A stretch of 42,352 bases of DNA from Chrysochromulina tobinii (lineage: Eukaryota > Haptophyta > Prymnesiales > Chrysochromulinaceae): contig JWZX01003022.1 in NCBI GenBank assembly GCA_001275005.1, positions 1 to 42,352 of the forward strand, given 5' to 3'. Positions 17,501 through 28,150 of the stretch are shown piece after piece. Made by a program: the position numbers and the translations under genes. How positions within the stretch are numbered: position 1 is the stretch's first letter; each line of letters begins with the position of its first letter. The notes beneath the pieces are model-generated. The model worked only from the letters and a program-made list of their open reading frames with translations, was not told where the DNA came from and did no database searches.

Positions 17501-19383
17501 ACATCCCTCAACCTCTCGACCAACCGTCTTTGCGGACTAGACGTGTTTGGCAACGGCTCCTACACCGCCGAGGTGATTCTGGTGCTCGCCGAAGCCCTGT
17601 GCACCAACAAGTTCAGCAACTTGTTGAAGCTGGACCTGTCGTGGAACGACATTGGGTTGATAGGCGCCAAAGCTCTTGCTTCCGCACTTGTTGCGAATCG
17701 TTCAATCATAGAGGTGCGCTCAGCGCCACCGCCTGGGCTGCCCTCCCTTCCACTCACAGTCCACGCCGCGCCGTTTGTATAGGTGAATCTGGAGGGCTTT
17801 CCTCTCCCTGTGAAGAAGCTCAAAGGCACGGATCCTGTAGAGGCGCTCGACTTTTCGCGCCAGAAGCTTCGGCTCGCGTCTGCAGTGGTGATCGCCGCCC
17901 TGATCCGCGTGAATCGCACGCTCACCTCCTTGGACCTCTCGAAGAATCAATTGCTCGGCGTGTACCCGCTCATTGAGTCGACTGGGGTGGAGGCCATCGC
18001 GGACGCTCTGGTCCTCAACTCAACGCTCGCCATGCTCGACATGCGCAACAATGACATCAACGGCGACGCGGCGACGCGACTTGCGACCGCTGTGCTCTCG
18101 AGCAAGTCGATGGAGGTCTTCAACGCGATCCCAATAAAGGCCTTGCGCGCCGACGATGTGACTGTGCTCGACCTGAGCGGCAAGGGCTTGATGGCTGTCG
18201 AGGCGCACGTAATTGGCAACCTTGCGGCGAAGTGCCGCTCCCTGACGTCGCTCGATGTCCGCCACAACGACATCTCTGGCACGGCTGCCAAGCAGCTCGC
18301 CAGCGCTGTCCTCGAGAGCAACTCGATGGAGTTCTTCAGTCTGATTCCAATGAAGGCCGAGCACAACTTGGGAACGACTTCCAGCCGACTTGGACACAAA
18401 AACCAAAAACCCGGAATCCTGGGGTTCGAGCTCGAGCTGAGCAACAGGGGGCTCGGTCCAGTGGAGGCGCACGTCATCAGCTCCCTTGCGGCGCAGAACG
18501 TGGCGCTCACGAGCTTGTTGCTCGGTGGCAACTCTCTCAAGGACGAGGGCATCAGCGCGATCTGTGAGGCCATCCAGAGCAATAAGGAGTCCAAGCTCGC
18601 CTCGCTCGACATCTCCGGGAACAGCATCGGCCCCGAAGGTGTCAAGAAGGTGGTTGCCATGGCGGCTGCCGCTCTTTCGCTCACAGAGGTGCGCCCAAGG
18701 CGCCAAGCTCTCCCCCCACCGGACCGCCTGGGCTACCTCCCTTCCACTCACAGTCCACGCTGCGCTGTTCACAGGTGAATCTGGATGGATTTCCTCTCCC
18801 TGTGAAGAAGCTCAACGGCACGGATCCTATAGAGGCGCTCGACTTTTCTGGAAAGGATCTCGGTTTCGCGTCTGCGGCTGTGATTGCCTCCCTCATCGCC
18901 GGCAATAGTTCGTTGCGTGAGTGCAACATGAGCGGCAACAGCAGCTTGGACAGGGGATCAGCCGAAATACTCGCGAACGTGGCCAAGGCTAAGGGCATAA
19001 TGCTGTTCGGCATCAAGCCCGGCCAGAAGGAGGCCGACTTTCACCATCTGAAGCTCACCCACGCGGATGCCATCCTCATCGCGTCGGATGCGGCAATCAG
19101 CGCGAATCTGGACGGAGTGAATCTGGATGGATTTGCTCTCCCTGTGAAGAAGCTCAAGGGCACAGACCCGGTGTACCAGCTTGACCTCTCGAACAAGCGT
19201 CTTGGCATGCCGTCAGCCATCGTAATCGCCTACCTGATCACCACGAATCGCACGCTGACAAGGTTGGACTTGACACACAACCGCATGACTTTTACGGGAG
19301 AGGCAGCTGTGCGAATGGCTGGTGAAGACAAGGGTTCTGGGTTTGAACTGGCAATACACGGGGCAGTCGGTGCCTTGGGCTAA
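14518..19383 (+). CDS. Polytopic membrane / PDZ / LRR / EF-hand / LRR chimeric protein
   Basis: Exons 14518-16830, 16994-17713, 17783-18688, 18775-19383, all phase 0, giving 1,515 aa. The first 560 residues hold several hydrophobic segments, e.g. CVAALLLSASLPLLVLV, ILAIVLSALGLFLIA, FLWACAVLLLTWPVAIFF and FWLLLSLALPVCFGTW. Then comes a PDZ-like domain (ARVSNANVIVKV, GVLAGDLVLAVDDVE). The rest is leucine-rich repeats of the ribonuclease-inhibitor type (LTSLNLSTN, LAKLDVSGNRL). Blocks of the form VNLDGFPLPVKKLKGTDPVE start exons 2-4 and recur once more near 19118. An EF-hand pair (DVDKSGKMDAAE, DTNNDGEVDLNE) is set between two LRR units in exon 2. A membrane-anchored, Ca-responsive scaffold is the inference. 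No enzyme domain is seen. Confidence 0.82.
16831..16993 (+). other. intron 1 of the LRR chimera
   Basis: GAG|GTGAGT to CTATCCACAG|GTGAATGTGG, phase 0. It precedes the first VNxDG block. No repeat units. Confidence 0.85.
17192..17437 (+). repeat. EF-hand cassette, copy 2, inside the LRR region
   Basis: Aligned without gaps to 7107-7352 (about 87% identical). The LRR pattern runs up to LKSLNLSSNKLAGE before it and resumes at SGVKAICDTLRTNSTLTSL after it, so the cassette interrupts an LRR array between two units. Confidence 0.9.
17714..17782 (+). other. intron 2 of the LRR chimera, homologous to intron 3
   Basis: GAG|GTGCGCTC to TTGTATAG|GTGAATCTGG. It shares a block of about 47 nt (ACCGCCTGGGCT to GCGCNGTT) with intron 3, with three substitutions and one indel. 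Confidence 0.85.
18689..18774 (+). other. intron 3 of the LRR chimera, homologous to intron 2
   Basis: GAG|GTGCGCCC to GTTCACAG|GTGAATCTGG. See intron 2. Intron and following exon start were duplicated as a unit. Confidence 0.85.
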
Positions 19384-19451
19384 GCCACCTACATCGGCGG
19401 CTGCGCCTCAGCATCCTGTACGCGCGTTCGGTACATGTATGTTACAACTGA

Positions 19452-19524
19452 GCAGCTGATGTTCACGCAACAGCAGCTGATGTTCATGTACTATCGTGAG
19501 CAGCTGATGAGCAGCTGATGTTCA
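19452..19524. repeat. GCAGCTGATGTTCA repeat cluster
   Basis: Three full copies of GCAGCTGATGTTCA (19452, 19473, 19511) and a partial one at 19500, between the LRR chimera and the laminin-G-like gene. Each copy carries the palindrome CAGCTG (E-box form), so a regulatory role for the downstream gene is possible. Confidence 0.7.
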
Positions 19525-19734
19525 TTTGACCAGATGTTCACGAGTATCTCCTATCTGAAGTTCCTTTCAAGATTTTAAGTTTCTAGACTGGGCTCGTGCT
19601 TAGACGCTGAGTTCTCTTTTTTTCTTTTCGCTCACCAGTGGAGCTTTTCACGGGTCGCGGACATACGCCTGTGATGAAAACTTGTAAACTCCTGGCTGGT
19701 CGGACGAGATAACCAACCATTTTCTTTGCGAAGG

Positions 19735-22700
19735 ATGCTCGCAAGCACGCTTGCTCTGATGGTCGCTCTTGCGCTCGGTGCCCGCACGCCCGGCGAGGTT
19801 GCGCACTACCGCTTTTACCAACACGAGTGCAATGCTGGGTCCGTCGCGGAGGCGCGGCGCGCCTCCGCATCGTCGCGAGTGCTCAACGTAAACCAGAGTG
19901 CGGGTGCCACGTGCCTCGAGCTCCAGCAAGGAGTTAGCCTCGAGAACAAGTGCGTGCGTGACTACACGACCACTCCCAACTGTACGTTCTCGCCGCTCGT
20001 CTCGAGCTCCGTCGGCTCGCGCCCCGACTTCGCCGCGGAGATAGGGTCGGGCTTCACCATCGAGGCGTGGCTTGCCGCCGACCCGCGGCCGCTGCCAGAG
20101 GCAAACGCGCATCGCGTCATCGTCTCGCTCGCAGACAAGGCGCCCACTGCTGACGAGCCTGACACGCTCGATCGCTGCAAGGTTGTGCAGAGCTCCTCCG
20201 ACTCGAGCACGCCCATCAGTTTCGAGCTCCTGCAGATGGGCGAGGGCTGCGTCTCGATCAAGTTCAAGTACCGCAAGAGCGGGGACGCGAGCACAAGCCC
20301 ATGCGTGATGTTGCCCGCGGACGACACCGGCTTGCTGGCCGGAGGGTGCGGGGTCGCCGATCGGCTCAACATGAGCACGCTAGGCGCGGGCTCCCAGCAG
20401 CATCTCGTTGTGTCGATCAACGGCGAGAATCCCACGGTGAGTGGACAGCCAGCGCTGCCGCGCTTCGCGACGTACATCGATGGTGTGCGCGTGGTCGACT
20501 CGGAGACGTCAGACAGCAACGATGCGCGCAGCTATAAGACCGGCCTGGCCATGCAGTTCTTGCCCAGCGGCACGCGCTTCAACTTCTCGGCTGTGTGGAG
20601 CCCGCGTCACGTGCTGCGCATCGGCACTGATGGGCTCGGGGGCAAGCGGCACGTCTCGAGTGGGAATCGGTTCCTCGGCGACTTCTACGCATGGGGTGGG
20701 CGACTGCACGGGCTCCACTGGTATGGCCGCGCGCTCAACGCGAGCGAGGTACACGCCAACTACGCTGCCGGCCCCGACAACTCCTACCCACGCGCGCAGG
20801 CTGTGAGCTTCGCAGTGCTCGAGGACACGTGCACGCAGCTCCCTGACCTTCGAGCCCACATCCGCGACTACGATGTCGACACGCTCGGTCGGCCGCAGAC
20901 TTTGACGGCGGCACTCGCCGGCACGCGTGCACCTGCGCGGGGCGCCCTCTACTCCGATGTCGGCTGCACTCAGCCTCTTGGAGCGGCAGATGACCTTCCG
21001 GGCGTGTACTTCCGAGCGGTCGCCAACGAGTTCTCGGCACCGCTCGGTGCGCCCTTTGCGTCGCCGCTCGTGCCGGGAAGCACAACCTACACGATCCTCG
21101 CGTGGGAGGCACGCGATGGGGCGGGCGGCACCGCCCTTGGCAATCTGAGCATCGAGGTCGTCGCCGTCAACGATGAACCGGTCGCGCTGCCGGGCGTCGC
21201 CGAGGCCTACATGAGCGTACTTCAAACGCTCGTGATGAACGCGTCAGATGTTGACCACGTATGTGCACCGGGTGCGGGCGCACAGGGCGTGTGCATGGTG
21301 CGCATCACGCAACCGCCAATGCAGGGCACCCTCTTCACACTCGATGGCACGCCGATCGCCGGGCTTGCCGTGCCCTCGCTTACGATGCCCTCGGCCGTCC
21401 TCAACCGGACACTGCTCTACCGCTCGCGCACCTTCCCGCGCGACTGCTCCAACGGCTGCCCACGTCAGGTGGGCACCGACTCGTTTCGATTCGAGGTGCT
21501 TGATCCGACGGGCGCCGTCTCAAGCGCATCGGCGCCCTTTGAGCTCGTGATCGTCGGCGGGCTCGAGGCGCGTTCAACCAGCCTGAGCCCCGCAGCGCGG
21601 GAGGAGGCGCCCGCAGTGCTCACGCTGCGCGCGATCAACCGGTGCACTGATGGACCCGGATGGACTCTGGATTGAATACAACTGACTATGATAGACTTTG
21701 ATGATCTCTGCGTCACGCTGAGTGTCACTGATTGTCACTGATTGCCGTACAGATACCGCCACGTGGCCGACCCGCGCCTCGCGACCAGCTGGTTCCAAAT
21801 CGAGACGCTGCCCGCGCACGGCGCCCTCTATCAGCACACGCCCGAAGTTGCCATCGCCATCGGGCGCGTCGACGGTCTCGTCTGCGGCGCGCATGTGCTC
21901 ACCACGGCGGGTCAGCAGTGCGTGTCCGAGGTGCTGAGCGCGCTCGAGCCGTTACGCATCACGTCGCGCGGCACCAACGTGAGCGACGGCAACATGACCT
22001 GCGCCGACGACGCCGACTGGTACTGCGCGCGAGTCGTCTACTGGGGGGCGCGCGACTTCTTCTCTCACCCGAGCGTCAACAGGTACTCGGGTGAGGCGCT
22101 CAATGTGAGCGACGACTCGGTGGCCTTCGTTCTGCGCTCGGCAGTGGAACAGTCGGCTGCGCAGGTGACGGTGCGCGTCGTCAATGTCAACGACCCGCCA
22201 TGCCTCGTCTCGCCGGGAAACATGACATTCACGCCCTCCTTGTCGGGCTCAACGAACCTCAAGGCCGTCGGGCGTGGCCTGCAGATCATCGACCCCGATT
22301 TGGGCATAGGGTACTGGATGGTGAACCTGCAGGTGCATCACGGCCGCTTTGCATCGGTGCGCCACGGCAACGTGCTCAACCCGGCGCGCTACGACGAATG
22401 GCAGGGCTACCTGCCCATCGTAGCGCACGAGCACCTCTCCTACTGCCCCGTCGACGGCTTTCGCCTATGTTCGTGGAGTGGGTATTGCGACGATACGACA
22501 TGCATTACGGGCGCGGGCGACGCCGGCGACGCGTCCAACGTGCGCGTGTTTCAGGTGCTGCCACGCCGAACGTGACCGGATTACCATCTGCTCGCGATCT
22601 GATTGCATGTGATTACCATCTGATGGCCATCAGCGTATTGCAGGTGTTTGCCACGCCGTACGCGACCAGGCTCCTTCTTCGCGACGTGCTCTACCGCGGC

Positions 22701-24416
22701 GACAACGTGCCCGACATGCTGACCGTCACCATCCGAGACTTTGATGACCAAATGATCAGCGGCCAATACGTCGACGCGACCGGCACGATCACGGGCACCG
22801 TGGGCCGACGCTATGGGCCGGCGCAGGGGGGAGTCAACAGGCTGCCCGACGTGGTGGCTCGCATCGACCTGACGCCTTCGGGCGGCTGCAACTCCTTCAT
22901 CGCCAGTCAGTGCGGCGACGAGGGCGTGGGCATCGTGCAGCTCGCCTCGTGCCGTGGGCTGACGACTACCCTCTACGGCGGCGCGATTGTCGTGTTGGCC
23001 GTCCTCATGTGGGCCATCGCGTGCTGCCGGCAGCGCGGGCGCACCTCGCTCCGTGACCGGCGCGGCCGGCGCAAGCGCTCGCATGAGCTTGCGCCCTCAG
23101 ACATGCGCTGCTGGGTGCCCGCGCTCGCCACCCTCAGCCTCTTGATCACTCTCCTCGGCTTCATGATCCGCTCGGCAAATAGCTTGCACACGCTTTACCG
23201 GCTCGACTTCGTCGCGGACGGCTTTTGCGGCATCAATGCTTCCACGCACGTCCCAGACAACCGTGCTCCGCTGATCGTGCCCGAGACGCGGCTCGAGTTC
23301 GTCAACGGCGTCAACGTCACCGTCGCGACGAACCGGACCATCCAGTATCCGCAGTATAACAACTTTGGTTGCACGGGAGGCGTGCCAGAGGGCTCGTTTC
23401 TCAACAGTATGGGCCGCATGCTCGGCGATGCGCTTGTGCTGGGCACGCTGGGCAACGTCGCCATCATCGAGGCGAGCGGTCGCGTCGGCCATGGGCGCAA
23501 GCTTGCCGCCGCCGCCGCCGGCTTTCTGATCATCTACGTCGTGATCAAGTTTGGCCTCTGGGAGGCGTGGGACGCGCAGTGGCCCGAGTCATCCGCGTGC
23601 CCAGACTGTCCGAATTTCGAGGTGTGCGTCGGCGGCACGCTCGTCCAACTGTCGGACGGGCGACACGAGTGCGTCGGCGGAGAGCACAGGGTGGGCAGGT
23701 GCCTGAACGACATTCGGCCCGATCAAGGGAACATGGTGGGGATGATCCTGCCAGCTCTGCTCGTGCCGTCGATGCTGGTGCTCATGATGCTCTGTGCGTG
23801 CGGGCTGCGCGATCGCAACCGTGCTGCTAAGGACGATGCTTCGGAGGGCGACACGAGCGACGACGAGCGGCGGCGGCGGCACCCCTCTCGCAAGGACCGC
23901 TCCCGCTCGGGCAAGGGGCATGCCCGGGACCGCGACCGCGACGGCGACCGCGATCCGGACCGGGACCGGGACCGTAATTGCAACCACGGCTGTGACCATG
24001 ATCGTCATCGTGAACGTTCGCGACGTCTCGCTGACCCGACGACGCGAACGCCCAAGAGGTGGCGTGGTGAAACGCATGCAATGGAGGTGCTGCCGCACCC
24101 GCCGGATCGCCTAAAGCCGGCCAGCCCCGGCAACGTACCGCACCCGTCGAAGCCCGCCCACCCCGACAATGTGCCGTGCCCTGCCAAGATGCGGCGCGTA
24201 GATTTGCATACTGTGCAGGTGCAGCCGCACCCGCCGGAGCGTCCCAAGCCGGCCCGCCCAACCGACGTGCCGCGATTGGCCAACGCGAGCATAGGACTCG
24301 AACCGAAGCCCAAGCCGCCTAGCCACCCGCACCCGAGCGAGGCCGAGCTCGCTCGGCAGGGCTCGGCGCCCGAGGTGATGCAATCGGGCCTCCGCCTGGT
24401 GACAAATAGCGTTTAA
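19735..24416 (+). CDS. Secreted/membrane laminin-G-like protein with C-terminal TM bundle
   Basis: Exons 19735-21641, 21753-22554, 22644-24416 join in phase to 1,493 aa. ATG 19735 starts a signal peptide (MLASTLALMVALALGA). Residues about 100-330 look like a concanavalin/laminin-G domain (GFTIEAWLAADP, HLVVSING, ATYIDGVRV, HGLHWYGRALNASEV). Cadherin-like Ig stretches follow (VVAVNDEPV, VRVVNVNDPP) with many Asn-x-Ser/Thr sites. The C-terminal third has four or so hydrophobic segments (GAIVVLAVLMWAIACC, WVPALATLSLLITLLGF, LAAAAAGFLIIYVVIKF, MILPALLVPSMLVLMML), then a basic RDRD-rich stretch and a Pro/His-rich cytoplasmic tail. A cell-surface adhesion or sensing role is inference. Confidence 0.85.
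21642..21752 (+). other. intron 1 of the laminin-G-like gene
   Basis: Phase 2, CG|GTGCACTGATGG to CGTACAG|A. It contains CTGATGGACCCGGATGG at the 5' end and TCACTGATTG twice near the 3' end, so it belongs loosely to the CTGAT-unit family. Confidence 0.75.
22555..22643 (+). other. intron 2 of the laminin-G-like gene with exon copy
   Basis: Phase 0. The intron starts GTGCTGCCACGCCGAACGTG; the next exon starts GTGTTTGCCACGCCGTACGC. After that copy the body reads GATTACCATCTG units and CTGATGGCCATCAG, ending TATTGCAG. Confidence 0.85.
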
Positions 24417-24888
24417 CCCGGAGAAACAACCGCAATTCGCGGGTTGCGGGCTCATTGCTCATTGGCGTTCAAGCATGCGATCAAGACAGTGTGGTGGCCA
24501 GAGATGTAGCGTTGGGCTAGTCGTGTTGTCTGTTGAGGTTGTGGGAGGTGTAGCCAAGCGCGTTTCACATATTGATATTCAGCTGAAGGAATGTATGAAA
24601 ACGCTTCAGCTGTCATTGTCATACCGCTACAGCTCCCGGCTGTACCTCCAAAGCTCCGCTCGGCTGCACTCGTCCGCTCATCGCGTAACGCTCTTCACTC
24701 AGTTGGAAATCAGGATACTTGGTTGGTGTGCAAATCGAAATCCCGGGATTTTTTTAAATCCACCTCGCGCCCCTCCCTCTGCCACTTTGGGTAAAGGACT
24801 TTGGAAGTTAAAGTTTGTAAAGGGACTCGCTGAACAGCCAGAATGGCGAATACGCTTGAGCAAGCGCGCGCGAGACCTGCCTGTGTGC
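24417..24888. other. convergent intergenic stretch
   Basis: 472 bp between two stops. It contains a perfect 14-bp palindrome AAATCCCGGGATTT near 24738-24751, followed by a T run. No gene seen. Confidence 0.45.
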
Positions 24889-25644
24889 CTACTCCGGCGT
24901 CGCAGCGGCGGCGGTCCGCGCCGCACCGCCGCCGCTGCTCGCGGCATCGCTGGTCATTGCAGCGGCGGCCGTCTTCGGAGCGCCACCCGTGCTTACCCGC
25001 CTGGCGGGGCCCGTCGACCGGCGCCGCTGTTGCTGTGCACGCAGCTCGTCTGCGAGGCTCTCGGCGAACTGCACCGAGCGTATGCGACGCATAGCCGCTG
25101 CTGCCCACTCGGGCGTCAAACCGCGTGCCACACCGGGCGTGCCTGCGCCTGCGCCTGCGCCCTGCGCGCCCGCGCCGCCCGTGCCCACGCCGCCCGCCGC
25201 AGCAGCGCTAATGCACGCCGGTGCCTTCTGCTCCCGTAGTTGCAGCAAGATCACCTCGAGCTCCGTGCTCAGCTCCGCGCGGTTCACGAGTGCCTCGGTC
25301 AGCAGCTGCACATGCCGCCGAGATTGCTGCAACTGCGCCTCGAGCCAAAAGGAGGCCGGAAGCAGTGGCGACGCCTTGCTAATGGCCTCCGCGCTCTGCG
25401 GCGCGTCAGCGGCGAGCAGTGGCAGCAACTGCTGGCGGACCTCGGCCAGCTCACGCCGGAGCTGCACATTGTCAGCCTCAAGCAAGCGCATTGCCGAGGA
25501 GGAGGCGCCGGAAGACGATGCGGCGGCGGCCGCGCCACGCGACGCGGCCTGTGCGAGCGCACCGATGTCTCCGCGCGATGCGGCCTGCACGAGAGACGGC
25601 TTGGGCGCTGCGGCGCCTGGCGCTGCGGCGCGAGCTCGCATCAT
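24889..25644 (-). CDS. Small coiled-coil protein, function unknown
   Basis: ATG at 25644, 251 aa. Ala-rich N-terminus, then two helical stretches of coiled-coil type (SSAMRLLEADNVQLRRELAE, VNRAELSTELEVILLQLRE), a Gly/Ala linker and an Arg-rich segment (MRRIRSVQFAESLADELRAQ). The heptad-like Leu spacing and loss of such pattern on the other strand make this the coding strand. Divergent from the BAR/PH gene by 145 bp. No family recognised. Confidence 0.6.
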   Translation of the reverse strand: MMRARAAAPGAAAPKPSLVQAASRGDIGALAQAASRGAAAAASSSGASSSAMRLLEADNVQLRRELAEVRQQLLPLLAADAPQSAEAISKASPLLPASFWLEAQLQQSRRHVQLLTEALVNRAELSTELEVILLQLREQKAPACISAAAAGGVGTGGAGAQGAGAGAGTPGVARGLTPEWAAAAMRRIRSVQFAESLADELRAQQQRRRSTGPARRVSTGGAPKTAAAAMTSDAASSGGGAARTAAAATPE

Positions 25645-25789
25645 TCGGTGCGGGTCGGCTTCGCGGCGAAAGACTGTGGCGAAAGTGCTCGTAACGTCGA
25701 TACATTTGCGTTCCTACCAATTGGCAAACCCACCCGGGCCGGACTGCATGGCGTGTGAATAACCGCGACGGGCGGGTAATTTTCCCAAC

Positions 25790-28150
25790 ATGGCCTCCGC
25801 CGCGGCCGCCGTCGCGGCCGCCGACTCGTTCGATGACTTGCCCTCGAAGGAGGACATCAAGAAGGAGTTCTACGGCCTGCTCGAAGGCGTCGGCAAGTTG
25901 CTCGATTACACCTACGTCGAGACGGACGAGACCATCGGCCCGCAGGTGGGCAAGTTTGAGCAGGCGGAGCGGCAGCTGCAGGTCATCGGCCGGGAGCTCA
26001 CGCGGCTGCGCGACGCGACGAGCGCAACGCACGCGGCGCACGTGGAGCTCGCGCAGCTGTGCGAGGGCGGATCTGGCGTCCCGGGCATGCGCACGTTCGG
26101 AGAGCGCCAGGAGGCGCAAGCGCGTCTCTCGCAGTCGCTCGCAGCGAGCTACGACCGCTTCGTGAGCATCTCGGTGAACCAGCTCGAGGGCCTCGCGGGC
26201 GTCGTCGCCAACAAGTACAAGGCCTACTGCAGCAAGGTCATTGAGATGCGACGGCGCAAGGAGCAGCTGCAGCTGCTCGTGAAGCAGCGCGAGCGCTCCG
26301 AGTTGCGTACGCTCGAGCGCTCGCTCATCCCGGCGGCGTCGAGAACGTTCCGGGCGGACATGGAGGGCGTGCTGTTCAAGATGTCGCCGCTCACCAAGAT
26401 CTGGTGGTCGTGCTACGCGCGCCTCGACCGGCGGCAGAAGGTTCTCATCTTCACGAATCGAAAAGACGAGCCTCCTTCCGCTGCGAGCAAGGCGGTCGCT
26501 CTGAGCAAGTATGTGCTCTGCCATGAGCTGCCCGAGCACCACGCGAAGCGCGCGGCGGCCTTTGAGATCGTGCCGCTCCAGACCGAGCTCCCCTTCATCA
26601 CGCTCAGTGCGGACGGGACTCTCGAGGCGCGTCGTTGGGTCTGTGCGCTTCAGGAGGCGATGGACCGCAAGTTGTCCGAGGCCGACGAGGCGCCTCCTCT
26701 GCCCTCTGATGCCGTGTACGCGGCCGAAGCGGCCGATGCGGCCGAGGTACCCTCGCCGATGCCACCGATGCCGGTGGCCAGCACGAGGGGGCCCGAGGTC
26801 GCCCCCTCGCCGCTCAAGCCTCTGGCGGACAAGTTCGATCAACTCGTCGACTTCTCCTCGTCCAAGCTCGACGAGCTCGACAGGCACTTTAGCGGCACGC
26901 TCGCCGAGCAGTCGAAGAGGACGTCGGTGCAGCTCGCCGCGCTCGCCGACGAGCGGCGCGTCGCGGGCGAGCAGTTCCTCACCTCCCTCGACGAGTTCTC
27001 CAGCGCGATGGCTCAGCAGATGGCCGATGAGCTCATCCGTATAGCGGAGGCTCAGCTCACATACCATTCGGCGATGGTGGCGCACCTGCAGCAGCTGACA
27101 GCCTCTCTCAAGACTCGGCGGGCGGACGATGCGAGCGCGGCGGAGGCGAGCGGCGGCAGCAGCAGCAGTCGCGTCGTCGCGGCTCCTGCTGCTGCTGCTG
27201 CTGCTGCTCCTCCTGCTGCTGCTGCTCCCTCTGCTGCGGCACCGCAGCGTGAGCGGCGGTTCAGCGTCGACAACCCTCCGCCGCCGCCGCCAAAGGCGCC
27301 GACGACGCCGGCACCGATGCCGGCACCACCGCCGCCGACGACGCCGGCGACGACGACGACAAAGCCGCCAACGACGACGGCGACGACGCCCGCAGTGGGC
27401 GCGTCGTTACCTGCGCCCGCGGCAGCGCCCGTTGCAGCCGCGACGGGTTTGGGCGCGCTTGGCCCTGCCTGGACGCGTGGCGAGCTCGAGCGGCCTGCGG
27501 GGGAGAAGGATATGGGTGGCTGGAAGGCGGCGGTGTACACGGAGGAGCAGCAGGTGCGCCTTGGGATCGACGCCGAGGGCCACCCCGCTCCTCAGGCAGA
27601 CTCATTGACGAACCCCGCTCCTCAGGCAGAGCGCTCATTGACGAATCCCGCTCCGAAGCCTGAGAGCTCGACTGTTGACGAAGCTGACGAAACTGACGAG
27701 CCCGCTCTTCAGCCAGAGAGCTCGACGGCCGACGTCGTCGTCGATGACGATGGAGCTCAGTCTGAGGCGGAAGATGAGATCGTTGGCGACGATGACGGCG
27801 CCGCCGCAGCGCCTGCAACCTCCCCGGAAGATGAGATCGTTGGCGACGATGACGGCGCCACCGCAGCGCCTGCGCCCCACCCGAGCTTTCCCAGAGGATG
27901 GTCGGGGGATGCAAGCTTCGGGTCGGTGGGGGATGCGAGCTTCGGGTCGGTGGGGGATGCGGGCTTCGACGACACGGGCGACGACGCGGGCTTTGGTGCC
28001 TTTGATGCCGCCCCGTCAGCACCGCCCGCAGAGGGTGAGCAGATGCCCTCCTCGAGTGTGTCGCTGTCGTCGGCGGTCGTGGCGGACGATCCTGAGGTCG
28101 TCGACGGCGACGTGGACGACACCGAGCAGCCCGATGAGATCGTCGACTAG
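25790..28150 (+). CDS. BAR-like / PH-domain protein with Pro-rich and acidic tail
   Basis: ATG 25790, 786 aa, single exon. The first 180 residues are helical and charged like a BAR/IMD-type membrane-curving domain (FDDLPSKEDIKKEFYGLLE, KFEQAERQLQVIGRELTRL). A PH domain follows at about residues 186-290 (MEGVLFKMSPLTKIWWSCYA at the start, ARRWVCALQEAM at the end with the conserved helix Trp). A further helical segment (DKFDQLVDFSSSKLDELDRH), Ala and Pro runs and repeated acidic EDEIVGDDDGA units follow. BAR-PH proteins bind phosphoinositide membranes and shape them in endocytosis. The BAR call is by pattern only; PH is firmer. Confidence 0.75.
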   Translation: MASAAAAVAAADSFDDLPSKEDIKKEFYGLLEGVGKLLDYTYVETDETIGPQVGKFEQAERQLQVIGRELTRLRDATSATHAAHVELAQLCEGGSGVPGMRTFGERQEAQARLSQSLAASYDRFVSISVNQLEGLAGVVANKYKAYCSKVIEMRRRKEQLQLLVKQRERSELRTLERSLIPAASRTFRADMEGVLFKMSPLTKIWWSCYARLDRRQKVLIFTNRKDEPPSAASKAVALSKYVLCHELPEHHAKRAAAFEIVPLQTELPFITLSADGTLEARRWVCALQEAMDRKLSEADEAPPLPSDAVYAAEAADAAEVPSPMPPMPVASTRGPEVAPSPLKPLADKFDQLVDFSSSKLDELDRHFSGTLAEQSKRTSVQLAALADERRVAGEQFLTSLDEFSSAMAQQMADELIRIAEAQLTYHSAMVAHLQQLTASLKTRRADDASAAEASGGSSSSRVVAAPAAAAAAAPPAAAAPSAAAPQRERRFSVDNPPPPPPKAPTTPAPMPAPPPPTTPATTTTKPPTTTATTPAVGASLPAPAAAPVAAATGLGALGPAWTRGELERPAGEKDMGGWKAAVYTEEQQVRLGIDAEGHPAPQADSLTNPAPQAERSLTNPAPKPESSTVDEADETDEPALQPESSTADVVVDDDGAQSEAEDEIVGDDDGAAAAPATSPEDEIVGDDDGATAAPAPHPSFPRGWSGDASFGSVGDASFGSVGDAGFDDTGDDAGFGAFDAAPSAPPAEGEQMPSSSVSLSSAVVADDPEVVDGDVDDTEQPDEIVD

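Noticed and set aside
24738-24751. Palindrome AAATCCCGGGATTT as an inverted-repeat transposon end
   Set aside because: A single 14-bp palindrome with no partner end, target duplication or transposase nearby.
25478-27085. A 535-residue open frame on the minus strand
   Set aside because: It lies antisense to the BAR-like/PH gene, is Arg/Leu-rich and has no domain. Such long antisense frames follow from GC-rich codon use here.
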